From the NCBI GenBank assembly GCA_018257865.1, contig JAEUBA010000134.1, forward strand, positions 1 to 52,770: 52,770 nt of DNA, in the 5' to 3' direction. The notes below the pieces were generated by a model, which had not been told where the DNA came from, made no database searches, and saw nothing but the letters and a program-made list of their open reading frames with translations. How positions within the stretch are numbered: position 1 is the first letter of the stretch; every line of letters starts with the position of its first letter. The DNA is from Stereocaulon alpinum (lineage: Eukaryota > Ascomycota > Lecanoromycetes > Lecanorales > Stereocaulaceae). This document shows, piece by piece, positions 33,992 through 44,838 of the stretch. The position numbers and the translations under genes were made by a program.

Positions 33992-36077
33992 CTAATGTGA
34001 TACCAGAGAAAATCGTTTATCACGCGCACCCATGCACGCCCCAAGAAAGCAATCGATGCAGATCCCACTATCACGTCGCCGCGACCGAATAAACCTTGAT
34101 ATCCGAAACCGCTTGTTGCATATCGTGCATTGAAAGCACATGCGACAGAAAGCCCGATTAGTATTGACAATGAGCGACCTCCCAAGCTCTCTTCTACAGC
34201 TGTGGCAGTCGATTGGACAATTCTTGCATAAGAACGAACCGTTCTCGAGAGGTATCGATCCGAATTGATCTTCAGGGTTGTTGATGATGTTGTTGCAATT
34301 ATTGCACCGACAGACATTTACCACCCATCTGTCGTTTGGCATGACAGAATCACCGAATTGATCTAGCCTCATGTTGATTCCCTTTCCGACTTCCTTTAAC
34401 GTTCCTGAGACAAATGAAAGCAGATCTAAAGGATCGACTTCGCTTTCTTTAGCTATGTCAACGTTTCGGAAGAATTGAAGAGCTTGAGTTTCCTGCCTTT
34501 TGCGGAGGGCCATAGTTGAAGAGGCCCTGTCCACGATGGCATGGACTTGCTGTTGCGATTGTTGCGCCGACGACTTCAACATGTTTATGTGGTCCTCGAC
34601 TAATGAATTCAACACATTTATGTCGTCCTTGCCTAATGAAGACAACTTGTCGGCGAGAAAGAGACTCCGCGTTTGATTCTCTTCGAGAGGAGCGGGGATC
34701 GCGTGGAAATTGAGGTTGCATTTCCGGCTATCGCTACTTAGCCCGATCTCAATACCAGTGTCTTGAAATCATACCAGGTCAACAAAAGTGACGCTGCCTC
34801 TTCATCCACTCCGTTATCTGAACAACCCGGTCGTGGACAATGTCCATATTTTCGCTCGAGCTGAGACATGATAATGGACATTGTTATCGTCGAACCACGC
34901 CGAATAGAACGCGTCCAATGCGTTTTACTGATGATAGTCCCTTGGTTGTTGAGATTGAGAATGTGATAATTCCCTTCCATGATCTTATCTTCACCAGGCT
35001 TGTCTCTGAACTGTATGCGGATGAAAGACTCGAACACCTATTGCCGGGTGGTCAGAGCCTGACGTATCACTTAGTTCAAGAGCCACTTGCCTCCCAGTGA
35101 CGGAAGTATTCATAAGGCAGCTCTCTGTACTCTCCCAATGCGTCTTCAAACCTGATGTTGGTCTCTAGGAGCGAGGTCGGTCCGCGCATAAGACTCTGCT
35201 GTATCTGCAGAAGGATTTGATACATTTGCCAGTTGGAGTTCATGATTCTTTGTAGATGACCTTGGATCTCTTGGGGAAACATTCCGAAGTAATCTCTGAT
35301 CTGCTCGCATAGTCCGCGAAGACTTACGACGGAGTTGTAGGTCGTATCTAGTTTGGAAGAAATACAACCCAGCTTGCTTTGAGAAGCCGCGTCGGCCTCT
35401 ACAATCCTTTGGTCGACAGCTCGAATTTGCACCTGCATCTGGTTCATCGCTGCACGGTGCTCGGCGGCTTTTACCATTAGGTCACTGTGTTGAACCTGAG
35501 TCCGAGTACTCAGTGTTGATATGGTCTGTCTGCAACTCGCATGAGCCTTATACACATCCGCATCATGTACCGCTGGCTCTTACGAAGTGTGCATGGCAAG
35601 CAGTAAATTGATACTGATCTGCTTAGCCGCCACCAGCGTCCTCAACTTCTCAACCTCTTGACCGAAAGAGACAGCCCATCTAGCCTTACGTCCAGCGCAC
35701 CGAAACGCCGTGCGCCCTATCCCACGGCCTTCTACCCAAGGGCCCAATGAATCCTCATATTTCTCCAATTTCTTCAAAAATCCTTGTAGAGGTAGATGAC
35801 AGGCAAGTGCCATGCCCCGAATAGCATTCACATGAGCGACATTGTCCTCCGTAGGCTCCAGGGCGGCCAGACGCTGCAAGGCATGTTTGAGACCCTTAAG
35901 CTCAATAATAGCATCCTGGTATTCAGTAGCTGCACCTCCCGTCTCTTTCAACGCCTTGCTGATCCTTCTGATGAGGTCTGGACGCTCATAGTCAGCAGAG
36001 CATACCGGAGTGAGCGGGACTGGCTCACCAATCGCGCTGATGAAGTCTCCTACTGAGAAGCCGAAGGCTGGCGTCAT
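33992..36077 (-). CDS. STAND-type N-terminal domain protein with ubiquitin-like region and LIM-like zinc knuckles
   Basis: Five exons encode 626 aa from ATG 36077 (MTPAFGFSVGDFISAI). Introns are 36028-35978, 35583-35530, 35090-35038 (begins GCAAGT, a GC-AG intron) and 34774-34728; all phases agree. The N-terminal helical domain (ISKALKETGGAATEYQ ... HVNAIRGMALACHLPLQGFL, then KYEDSLGPW) is the kind found before NACHT/STAND modules of fungi. A coiled coil follows (about 150-240), then WQMYQILLQIQ ... ELPYEYFRHWE. A ubiquitin-like part comes next (FESFIRIQFRDKPGEDKI ... MSIIMSQL), then a CPRPGC...CRKC zinc ribbon. The C-terminus has six CxxC pairs (about residues 523-608). The last four pairs have LIM spacing: C-x2-C-x16-C-x2-C-x2-C-x2-C-x19-C-x2-C. 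No NTPase domain is present. It is a paralogue of the gene at 37617-40891. A role in fungal immunity or incompatibility is inference only. Confidence 0.8.
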
Positions 36078-37616
36078 TTTCGCATCTTTATGGGTCGTCT
36101 CACAGAATGCTAAGTTATCATTATGCGTATCGCATGCGGTCAAAACAGCCAAGGTAATCCATCGTGTTAATGACTGAAGGAAGCCTGCTTGCTTCCTTGA
36201 CGAATATGAGGCTGTGCAGGACGTTTCATGTCGCTAAAGGTGGCTCGGTCTTGGCTCGGTGGGCTATGCAGCTAGTAGGTAGTTACGGCACTGCTATCAC
36301 TTCTTGATGATCATTGGCCAACGCTTTTTCTGTTCGCCTTTGATGCTGGGTTGGCTACTTCTCAATGAATATTGACTAGCAGTCTTTCATAGCTAGCCTC
36401 CCATGGGGTTGGCTTTACAGATTGATATACAGATTGATCCATATAGTGATAAGGCTGAACCCGTCATCTTCGATATCACGCATAAGTCCACTTCACCCAA
36501 TACCTCCCAGGATCCCTGAGTTTGTGAGAACCTTCGTACACTCTCTCTAATGCAGAAAGCGAAAAACACACCAGAAACCCACTCACCATAACAATGTCCA
36601 TTACACCCCCTCACTCTTTACAAACACGGCTTATCCCAGGCCTTACCCTGCCATTCGAAACACCATCTAATACCCTCGTAATCCTCTACCCATACCTCAT
36701 CATCCCCAAACAACCGCCTCCTTTACACAGTTCATCACCAGCCTAGCACCACCTACCCATCAATACTTTGCCCCCCTTGCAGAATCCGCGCTCTCTTCAT
36801 ACTAAGGTATCGATTCCTGTGATCTGGAATCGGGTTGTGGTGGTCTTGAGTAGGTAGACGGTGCATTCGACGAGCTAACTATGGTATCGGTTGTTTTGTA
36901 ATGGTGTGGGTTTGTGGAAGGAGTATGTTTTGTTGTGTTTGTGGGGTATGGTGTGGGGGTGGGTAGGTTGATTAGCGTAGGGAAAAAGGGGAAGGGAGTA
37001 TAGATAATTGATTGGCGTGTAGGATGGTTTTAGGTATTGGATGAGGATCTGGGGTTTGATGCTTCGCTGATTGTTTGGTTGGTTGGTTGGGATCATGGGT
37101 GCGGCGCAATTCGTTGCTGGTGAGCGTGGAGATGTGGTTCAGGAAGGTGATGGTCGACTATGGTACTTGCAGGCTGTATTGAGTGATTGCGAGGCAGGTG
37201 ATAGTATATTGGATTAAGGCTTTCCGCGAGGTAATGTTTGAGGTCAGCTTGTTGAACAAAATCCCTTGCACATGCTTTTGCGAATGTGAAAGGCTGGATG
37301 TGTGGAATCATAATCATGAAGTGGACTCATTATTTTCAAACATTGAGACCGTACTATATCGCCAGCTGAATCTGGTCATCCGCGATCTCGGGCAATGTGA
37401 CTGAGACGAGAAAAGCAGATATGTACATCAATATCTTCCTGGTAACGCCGTCATGTGTACTACCTGCTTGTGTCGCGCCAATAGATCTCTCCTTCTAAAT
37501 CGTCGTGGGCATTTAGAGCATTGCTAGGGTTTCACGTCTGGATGGACAACACGAATGTGCCTCACTAAAGCATCATGCCTTGAAAAGGCTTTCCTTTCTG
37601 TGCAGAGATGGCATCG
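36078..37616. other. Intergenic between the two STAND-type paralogues; G/T-skewed block
   Basis: No gene is recognised. About 36880-37110 is strongly G/T-rich on the plus strand (runs such as GGTGTGGGGGTGGGTAGG and GGTTGGTTGGTTGGG), with possible quadruplex-forming potential. Short frames on both strands carry no motif. Confidence 0.45.
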
Positions 37617-40600
37617 TTACTTTTGCTTGCGGTTGTTGTGTATGAAATGCTCATGTCTCGTCAAATCGTAACTCCTGCTGTAGACTCTATTGCAAGGCTG
37701 GCCAGTCGAAGGATTGATCTTTTGGCACTTATGAACTGGAGAAGGAGGAGGTGAAATACGGAGGCTCTGATCGGATGCAGAATCGGAATAAAATTCCCAA
37801 GCTTCATAAGGCTTCGTGACGACAGCGAAAGCGATTTCCTCCATATGGCGTCCGATGTGTCGACCACGTACAGTACGACTAGCTGGTAATACTTCACCGC
37901 AGAAGACACAATCGGCTTTGTTACCGCATTCATGTGCCCAGAATTCATGATCAATAAAATCTGACCGCGACGGGTAGTTCTTGTTGGCATACTTGCACTC
38001 CTCGTATGTGCATAGATAAGGTCGAAGGTCTTCGAGAACATGTATCCTAGACGGAGTGTCAAAATGTACCATCGACCCATTCAATATACTCACTGCCAAT
38101 CCAGCCTTCGATCAACCTCTACAATTACACCACATATGTCACACTCAAATGACAGCTTTCTATATTTCTCCAATGGTACCGGAGGTAGAGGGAGACCCCG
38201 AGGGGTATCGCCGAAATTCATGGAGGAGGACCTTGAATCAGTAGCTAAAAAGCTGGGTTGTTGCTCTTGGGGATCGAATTTTGGGTATCCGTGCAAGGAA
38301 CTGTTCATGCTGGATGAGCATGAGCTGACCGAGCCACGACGAGAGGGTGGATGCCCGCCTGTCCAAAACCCTGTGCTGGATCCGTATGTATTGCGTTGTT
38401 CCACCTGAGGTGCCGTTCTTGATTGATTCAGACTAGGAGAATGCTGCTGCTTCGCACTACGTTAACCGGCAAGTTCAGGCCAGGAAGGGTGGGCATAGCG
38501 TACTGATTGCGTAGAACCAAAAAGAAATTCAAACGTGTAACGTCTATTTTGGTCGACCCTACTAGCTCAGTTAGTAACACTCCTAAAATCTCTTAACCAC
38601 CAACACTTACTCATTGAGTGGAGAATGCTGCTGCTTCGCATTACGTTAATCCGCAATTTCAGGCTAGGAAGGGTGGGCATAGCGTACTGATTGCGTAGAA
38701 CTAAAAAGAGACTTAAACGTGTAACGTCTATTTTGGTCGACCCTACTAGCTCAGTCAGTAACACTCCCAAATCTCTTGACCACCAACACTCACTCATCGA
38801 GTGGAGAATACTGAGAAAGCGCAGTAGTCTTCGGGCTGCCATTCCGTGTTGGCGGCATTGTATTGTTATCATGATGGTCGCCATCTGAAACGTTTATTCC
38901 GTTCTTTAGTTGGCATAGTCTTTCTGCTCTATGGCGATTCGCTCGAGCCAGACGGAGAGCTAGATATGAGGGTAGGTCTGGGTATCTATCAACAATATTC
39001 CTGTAGTAAATCCGTGCATCAGGTTCAAGGCCCACGGTCTCATCGAACACTGCTGCATCTTTTCCGTTGCTGGGTTCTGGAGCAGCGGAAAGATGAATAT
39101 TACGGAAAACCTTGATCTCTTCAATCTCTTGAGCAATGGCGTCTTTTCTCGAGTGTTGCGACCCTTCTTGTGGATCGACAATTGGCGCTGTAGAAGGTAT
39201 AGCACTCTGATTGAGCCACGCTTCCATAGGTGAGGCACCACTGTTCCAGTCAATAGCAGTGACAGCTTGATAGTTGTATGTCTTGCTCTCTCCCATTTTG
39301 CGGACCTTGGCTGGGCAATCTACAGCCTCTTCAAACTGTGCTGCATTCCGCTTTGGCGGTAATATCATTTCGTCTACGTCAATGGCATCTGGGGGTCGTG
39401 GTCTGCTACCGTAGATTTGTATATCCTCCATCACCTGCTGTTGAGATAGTGCCTCTTCATCCTCAAGGACCGAAATCCGGCCAAAATCACCTTCGAACCC
39501 ATTCGGGATTGGAAAGAAGTTCAGATGGCAAATTTGACTATAATAGGCTTAGCGTTGACACATGTGCTGCTTGCTTACAGAACCTACCATTTCAAGGCGT
39601 TTGAATTAGTACATTCAGTCGTGCCAGTACCTGTACAGCCTGGCCGTGGACACGAACCAGACCTCCTTCGAAGGTGAGACATAATCATGGACATTGTCAA
39701 TATTGTACCTTGTGAGATCGACCGGCTCCAGGTATCACTCCTGATGACAGCTCTAGAATCGTTGGTGGCGTCGATAATATAAAAGCGGCCATCATTTACT
39801 TTAGCTTCACCAGGCTTGCCTTTGAATTCGGCACGAAGGAAGCCTTCAAATGGCTAATATTACTGAGTCAGGATCTGCAAAGACTCCCCAATACGTGGGC
39901 ATGGAACGCACCTCCCAATGGCAGAAATATTCATAGGGTAGTTCCCTGTACTCGCCTAGGACGTTGGTGAACCGAATGTTCGAAGCCTGCATTGCCGTCG
40001 GTGCGCGTGAGGTATTATGTTGGATTTGAAGTAGGACTTGGTACATCTGCCAATTGTTCTGCATGATGGTTCGTAGCATACCCCTGATCTCTCTAGGGAA
40101 GGTTCTGATGTATTCCAATATCTGTTCCCCTAAGGTCCGCATGCCTATGATAGACAATCGTGCAACGTCCATTTTGTCCGAGATAACATTCATTCTCCCA
40201 TAAAGAACTGCCCGTTCTTCTGTTATCCTATCATCTACTTGGTCTACACTCTCCCGAATCTTATCCATAGCAGCTCGGTGTTCACCGATTTTGGACAGGA
40301 GGTCTCCGTGCTCCCGCTTCGTTCGTGCGTTCATACTCGACAGTGTGTGCCTGAAGTATAGCTATAAGCCACCATTGAGAGCTCAAACAAAGGAACGTGT
40401 TCCTCACGAGGACTGGGTAGCAAGTAATAGATTTATACTAATGTGCTTTGCTGCCACCAGCGCCCTAAGCTTCTCAACTTCTTCTGTAAAGGAGACGGCC
40501 CACTTTGCCTTGCGACCAGCGCTGCCGAACGATGTTCGCTCCGACCACGGTCCCAGCGACGCCTCGTATTTCTCAATCTTGACCATAAAGTCTCGTAGCG

Positions 40601-40891
40601 GTAGCTGGCAGGCAAGTGCCATGCCCCTGATTGCATTTACATGGCGGATGTTGTCTTCTGTAGGTTCAAGGGTCTCGAGGTGTCTGAGGACGTTCTTCAA
40701 AGCTTTCAATTCGACGATAACGTTCTGATAATCCGCAGCTGCTCCTCCAGTATGTTTGAGTGCCTTGCTAACCTTTTTGATTAACCCTGCGCCACTGAGG
40801 TCAGTATTCGTCAGAGGCAGGATGTTACGGAAGCCTGCTGACCTATGGCACTGATGAAATCTCCCACGGAGAAGCCAAATGCAGGCGTCAT
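37617..40891 (-). CDS. STAND-type N-terminal domain protein with ubiquitin-like region and C2H2-type fingers
   Basis: This paralogue of 33992-36077 has the same first exons (49 bases, then 379, then 439, the last equal in both genes). Start ATG 40891 (MTPAFGFSVGDFISAI). Introns are 40842-40787, 40407-40351, 39911-39854, 39587-39538, about 38793-38433 and 38093-38047. The model gives about 881 aa in frame throughout. It has the STAND-type helical domain (VSKALKHTGGAAADYQ), a coiled coil, ELPYEYFCHWE, and a ubiquitin-like part (FEGFLRAEFKGKPGEAKV). A CPRPGC...CQIC ribbon and a long acidic/disordered exon 5 follow. The C-terminus has C2H2-type fingers: FECDICGVIVEV, CTYEEC...HEFWAH, CVFC...HIGRH, and CQKI...RHEHFIH. 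Intron 5 is unusually long because it holds a 184-bp tandem duplication. If the alternative exons inside the repeat were used, the frame would hit stops at 38664 or 38462. Confidence 0.75.
38437..38803. repeat. 184-bp tandem duplication spanning an exon/intron border
   Basis: GAGAATGCTGCTGCTTCGCA starts at 38437 and 38621, and a diverged GAGAATACTGA starts at 38804, so two units of 184 and 183 bases lie head to tail. On the minus strand each unit carries a copy of the exon-5 end region (CTCCACTCRATGA followed by GTRAGTG), a branch site (TACTAAC or TACTGAC) and a CTAGTAG acceptor. The units differ mostly by C/T and G/A changes. Confidence 0.9.
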
Positions 40892-42369
40892 CGTATAGCG
40901 CTATCAGAGCTTCCAATATATCTTGGATTGCATGACGGCCAGTATTGTATGTCGCGTAGAGATCCTTGGAGAACTGAGGACACAAAGACTTGAGGCCTGC
41001 GCAAGGCTGCGCAGAATTGCGGCTTAGAAGGGTCCATCGCCCCGCCGGCCAACCTGCCCTACCAGCCAACTCCTACGGCTGAAGCCCCAAGACAGACCCC
41101 TAGAGAGCGGCCCTGAAGCTAGTGACCTCGGCGACGATTTTGGTCCGCAGAACTTGCTATCGTCGCGGTTCAAGGGCGAGCTCTGGGCGTCTCTCTTAGT
41201 GTTGGCAGGGCTCCGCCATGGGAGAGCTACTTCTGGCCAGCGAGGCTGGAGCGTGTAGCTGTCTTCATATTCTATGACTAACTTCGCATGGGAAATCAAT
41301 CGTCTCACGGTGCGGAAACCGCTCACTCATCGAGCGCCGTTCAAAAGAGTACAGTACCGTGCCGAATGAACTCAATATAGCGCGGCTTTGGGGTCAGCGT
41401 TCCAGGACCCTTCAAGGTAAGTGTGAGCCTAGATTTTTGTCCTTGACGTGGCCTTGCAGTAGAGCAGGTAGACGCCCAGAGCGGCCCCTTGCGCCACTAG
41501 GAGAAGTAGGCCGAGTCCGTGCCGGGACTTCGCTTAGTCAGCGACCTTAGGGACAAAGCACCTGCTGCAGCCGAGCTTCTCGACGATTGAATCTATTCCA
41601 TACATCTCGTCTAGAGTCAATATACAATCGTAAATTATACTCGCCATTTATCCAATGGGAGTGGTGATGTTCTATGTACTATCCCCGCTCTTGGACCACC
41701 GATCGTAGGGCTTACATGTACGGAGTACCTTGGGTTCGCAAGGTCTGACACCTGACCATTGTGCATAAAACTAATCTTGATACGTAAGTCAACTTCACAT
41801 GATGGTCTCTATATGAAAATTTTCAGCTCAAGGAGGCAAAGTTGAACATTTCTTCCGGGTATCCACATTGAAGCATCTCCAATTCACCAAATGAAACGGT
41901 GTCGGCCATCGGTTGCAATGCTTATGGGTCATTCGCCAATTCGCTATACTAATTCAAGTTTCTTGTCCGTTGTTGCGCAGCGATACTCTACGTTGATGAT
42001 CGTCTGTCGATCACTGCTGCCTTCCATTTAGACCCATCAAATTGCATGCGAGAATCCTTGCCATGACATCGGAGAAAAAACGGCATTCGGGAATACCCAA
42101 AGTCGATGATCGTGATTCGGTACAGAGCGCTGAGCTAGCTATATAGTGCGGTATGAGCAGATTTATCCAATACATTAGCTCGAATCTCGCACATACGATT
42201 GGCTCCTCTGGTCGAGCTTTATACGTCATACGTGCGGACATGTTCGGTCGGTATCTACTCCCACAGAACAATTATGGTTCAAGGCACAGTGCCTCAAATT
42301 CTCTTTATCCAGCAAGTTTTGATCCTACTCAAGGTGCAACTGCTTCTTCTCATCATCATCCAACACATC
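40892..42369. other. Intergenic, no gene recognised
   Basis: Upstream flank of the STAND-type gene. A GC-rich patch (about 40980-41560) gives overlapping frames on both strands without motifs. The rest is AT-richer with nothing identifiable. Confidence 0.4.
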
Positions 42370-43598
42370 ATGGCACCTGATGAGGAAACCCCTACTGGAT
42401 CATCTAGCGCAAATCAGTCAAGGAGTTCCCGCGGAAGTGGGCCACTGTTTTACGCCTATGCTCGACGAGTAAAGCACGCACCTCCCAAAATATCCCATAT
42501 ACCAGCTCATTATGACAGACCGACTCCCACTGGGCATCTCGCTACCTTTTAACCTTCGCCTCCGCTGCCATCGCCAATGAGTGGTGGTCTCTCGTTGAAC
42601 AAGAATACCCCAATACCGGCGTCCGTACCCACCCGCAACTCTTCTCCTTCCAAGGGGACGCATTGCCCCGGAAAACGGCGAACAACAAGAAATTTGAGCA
42701 CTTGACGACGAAATGGTTCTACTGCCAGATTGGAGACTCGGATAGGACTGATGGAAGGATGCAGGATATCATTCCTGCGCAAGATGGTGAGGGGAATATT
42801 CTGGGGGTCGGCGGTGGCGGAGGAGGGGTGGACCGTGCTGGTGTGGAGGCCATGGAGAGAATGATGCGGAAGATGCAGGAGCTGATGGAGGGCAATGCCT
42901 CACAGATGAAGACGCTCGCTGAGACGCAAGCTAAAAACAACGAGCGGTCAGAGCAGGTGAATAAGATGATTGAAGAGAACTCTGCCCAGATCAAGACACT
43001 TCGAGCTCAGAACGAAGAGCAGTCTGAGCGGATGAACAAGATGGTCGAAGAAAATGCCGCTCAGATCAAGACACTCGCCCAGACGCAAGCTCAGAACGAT
43101 GAGCGGTCAGGCCGAGTAGAAAAGATGATGGAAGAAAACGCTGCTCAGATCAAGGCACTCGCCGAAACAGAATCCCAGAACCATAACAACTTCGAGCGTG
43201 TGGAAAAGCTCGTCGAGGGGAATGCTAATCAGATCAGAGCCGTTAGTGAAGGGGGATCCGCAAACTGGGACCACATGAAGGTCCTAATGCAAGAGCAAAG
43301 AGATCAGCTCAAAGCCTTAGCGGACGGACAGTCCGCGAGTGCTGAGTCGTTGCAGGATGCCTTAGAGCAGAGTACCAAGGCTTCAAGTGAGATGACTAAG
43401 GAGCTGAAGAGGCAACGGCAGCAAAACAAGAGCCAAGTGTCTTTTGATAGCATCCCACCTACGGAGAATCGAGCGGATTGTCCACACGACGTACATCCGC
43501 CTCCAAGGAAGATCGATAAGAAAATTGTTGGGTATGACTATGGCCAAAGGAAATCTGCTACTGGAGCGAAGGAGAAGCCGGCTGCTAATGGAAAATGA
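42370..43598 (+). pseudogene. Coiled-coil protein with a one-base frameshift
   Basis: ATG 42370 opens MAPDEETPTGSSSANQSRSS, then YAYARRVKHAPPKISHIPAH and GHLATF, where a TAA stops the frame at 42550. One base out of phase, protein sequence resumes at once (LTFASAAIANEWWSLVEQEY ... HPQLFSFQGDALPRKT) and runs open to TGA at 43598. A T missing from a T5 run (four T at 42547-42550) would explain it. No GT-AG intron fits there. The second part carries a coiled coil (about 42870-43420) with a repeated module of about 26 residues (EENAAQIKTLAQTQAQNDER). A polybasic linker and a Lys-rich end follow. I do not recognise the family. It could also be a sequencing error in a live gene. Confidence 0.6.
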
Positions 43599-43809
43599 GA
43601 TGATGCTGTATATAACGACAATGATGAGATCAAGCTGGTACATATAGGATTAAGGATACGTTTGACGACTGTACAAAGACTTTTTCATGAATGGTACTGG
43701 CATCCGCCCGTCCTGGGACAACCATGATCTAGAGACCTCTCGTCTTCATCGACGACACACGACTGTAGGTCCCACCATCTTCCTCCAGACCGACACAGAT
43801 ACCCCATAG

Positions 43810-44838
43810 CTAAACAGCAACTCCCAATACAGCAACAGCCGCTGCTGCCAAAATAATTGATGTTGCCCATTCACGGGTCATGCCAGCCAATGACTTCGGA
43901 GACTGGCTCTGAGTTGTGTTCTGCGGTGTGCTCGGGGCCGTACCTTGGGTTGTACCTGGTGTCGTGCTCTGGACGAATCCCGGTGTCTGGGACGACTGAG
44001 ATGTTTGTTGCTGAGTGGGACTGGCAACTTCAGCGGAGCTCGATGATGCGGCTGCGGCGTTGAATGTAGAAGTAGCGGCTGCCTGAGCGTATGTTGATGA
44101 GACGGGAGTATTCGCCGTGGTAGCAGCAGCAGCAACGGAGGCAGGTGTACCGCACGTGTTCCCAGCTTCAGCTGTGGGGCACTGATTCAGAACGTCGCAT
44201 TTGAACCCATTCGTAAGCCCATTCCACGCATCAGTAAGACCGTCCGTAAGATCTCCCCATCCTTGAGTAATTTCAGCAACGATTTCGGAAGGCAGAGCGG
44301 CAAGATCAGATGTGATTTGCCCGTCTTCGATATCATTGACGATTTTCGCGACATCGGTGACGGCGGCTTCGGCCACGTTGATAATTTCACTTGGAAGGGT
44401 CGTGAGGATGTTGATGACGTCTCCGAACGCTTGGACGGCTTCTTGAGGAAGATCTTGGATGAGGGTTGGGACTTGACCTGCTGCCAGTTGGGAGACAAAT
44501 TGTTCGGCTTGTCCGACGTCGGTTACGAGAGTGTTGACAATGTCGCAGGGGATCTTGGAGATGTATCGTGCAACTTTGCCTTCCTTGGAACTGAGAAGGC
44601 CTTCGACAATTTTGCTAATTAGACACAAAGTCAGCGAAATGTATTCGAGCGTCTAGAAACCGGGTTCAGTGGAGAATAACATTGGATTTGTCCCTCTCAC
44701 GTGAAGAACATTGGAACCTTCTGAAATAGCACCGTTTGCAAAAACTTGCGACTCCTTGTGGGATAGTTTAGTCGCGTGCGTAGCCTCGAGTGCTAAGACA
44801 GATACAAGGAAGATGGCCAAGTTAATCCTTCGACACAT
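43810..44838 (-). CDS. Secreted, Ser/Thr-rich, probably GPI-anchored cell-wall protein
   Basis: ATG 44838 encodes a signal peptide (MCRRINLAIFLVSVLALEAT). Exon 1 ends near 44660, and a second exon running to the stop at 43810 begins near 44600. The exact join is unclear: gtttct at 44665 with an acceptor after gtcgaag fits phase 1, and gttatt further upstream with the attag acceptor fits phase 2. Exon 2 has a helical part (KIPCDIVNTLVTDVGQAEQF, then LPQEAVQAFGDVINILTTLP), a small Cys cluster (FKCDVLNQC...NTC), and a long Ser/Thr/Ala/Gln linker. A C-terminal hydrophobic tail follows (SIILAAAAVAVLGVAV) after a small-residue stretch, typical of GPI attachment. There is no CFEM pattern. It probably sits in the cell wall or plasma membrane. 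The specific function is unknown. Confidence 0.7.

Noticed and set aside
40404..41069. 221-aa minus-strand frame starting upstream of the STAND-type gene
   Set aside because: Its first 80 residues read through intron 1 and upstream DNA. The paralogue shows that the true start is the short exon MTPAFGFSVGDFISAI at 40891.
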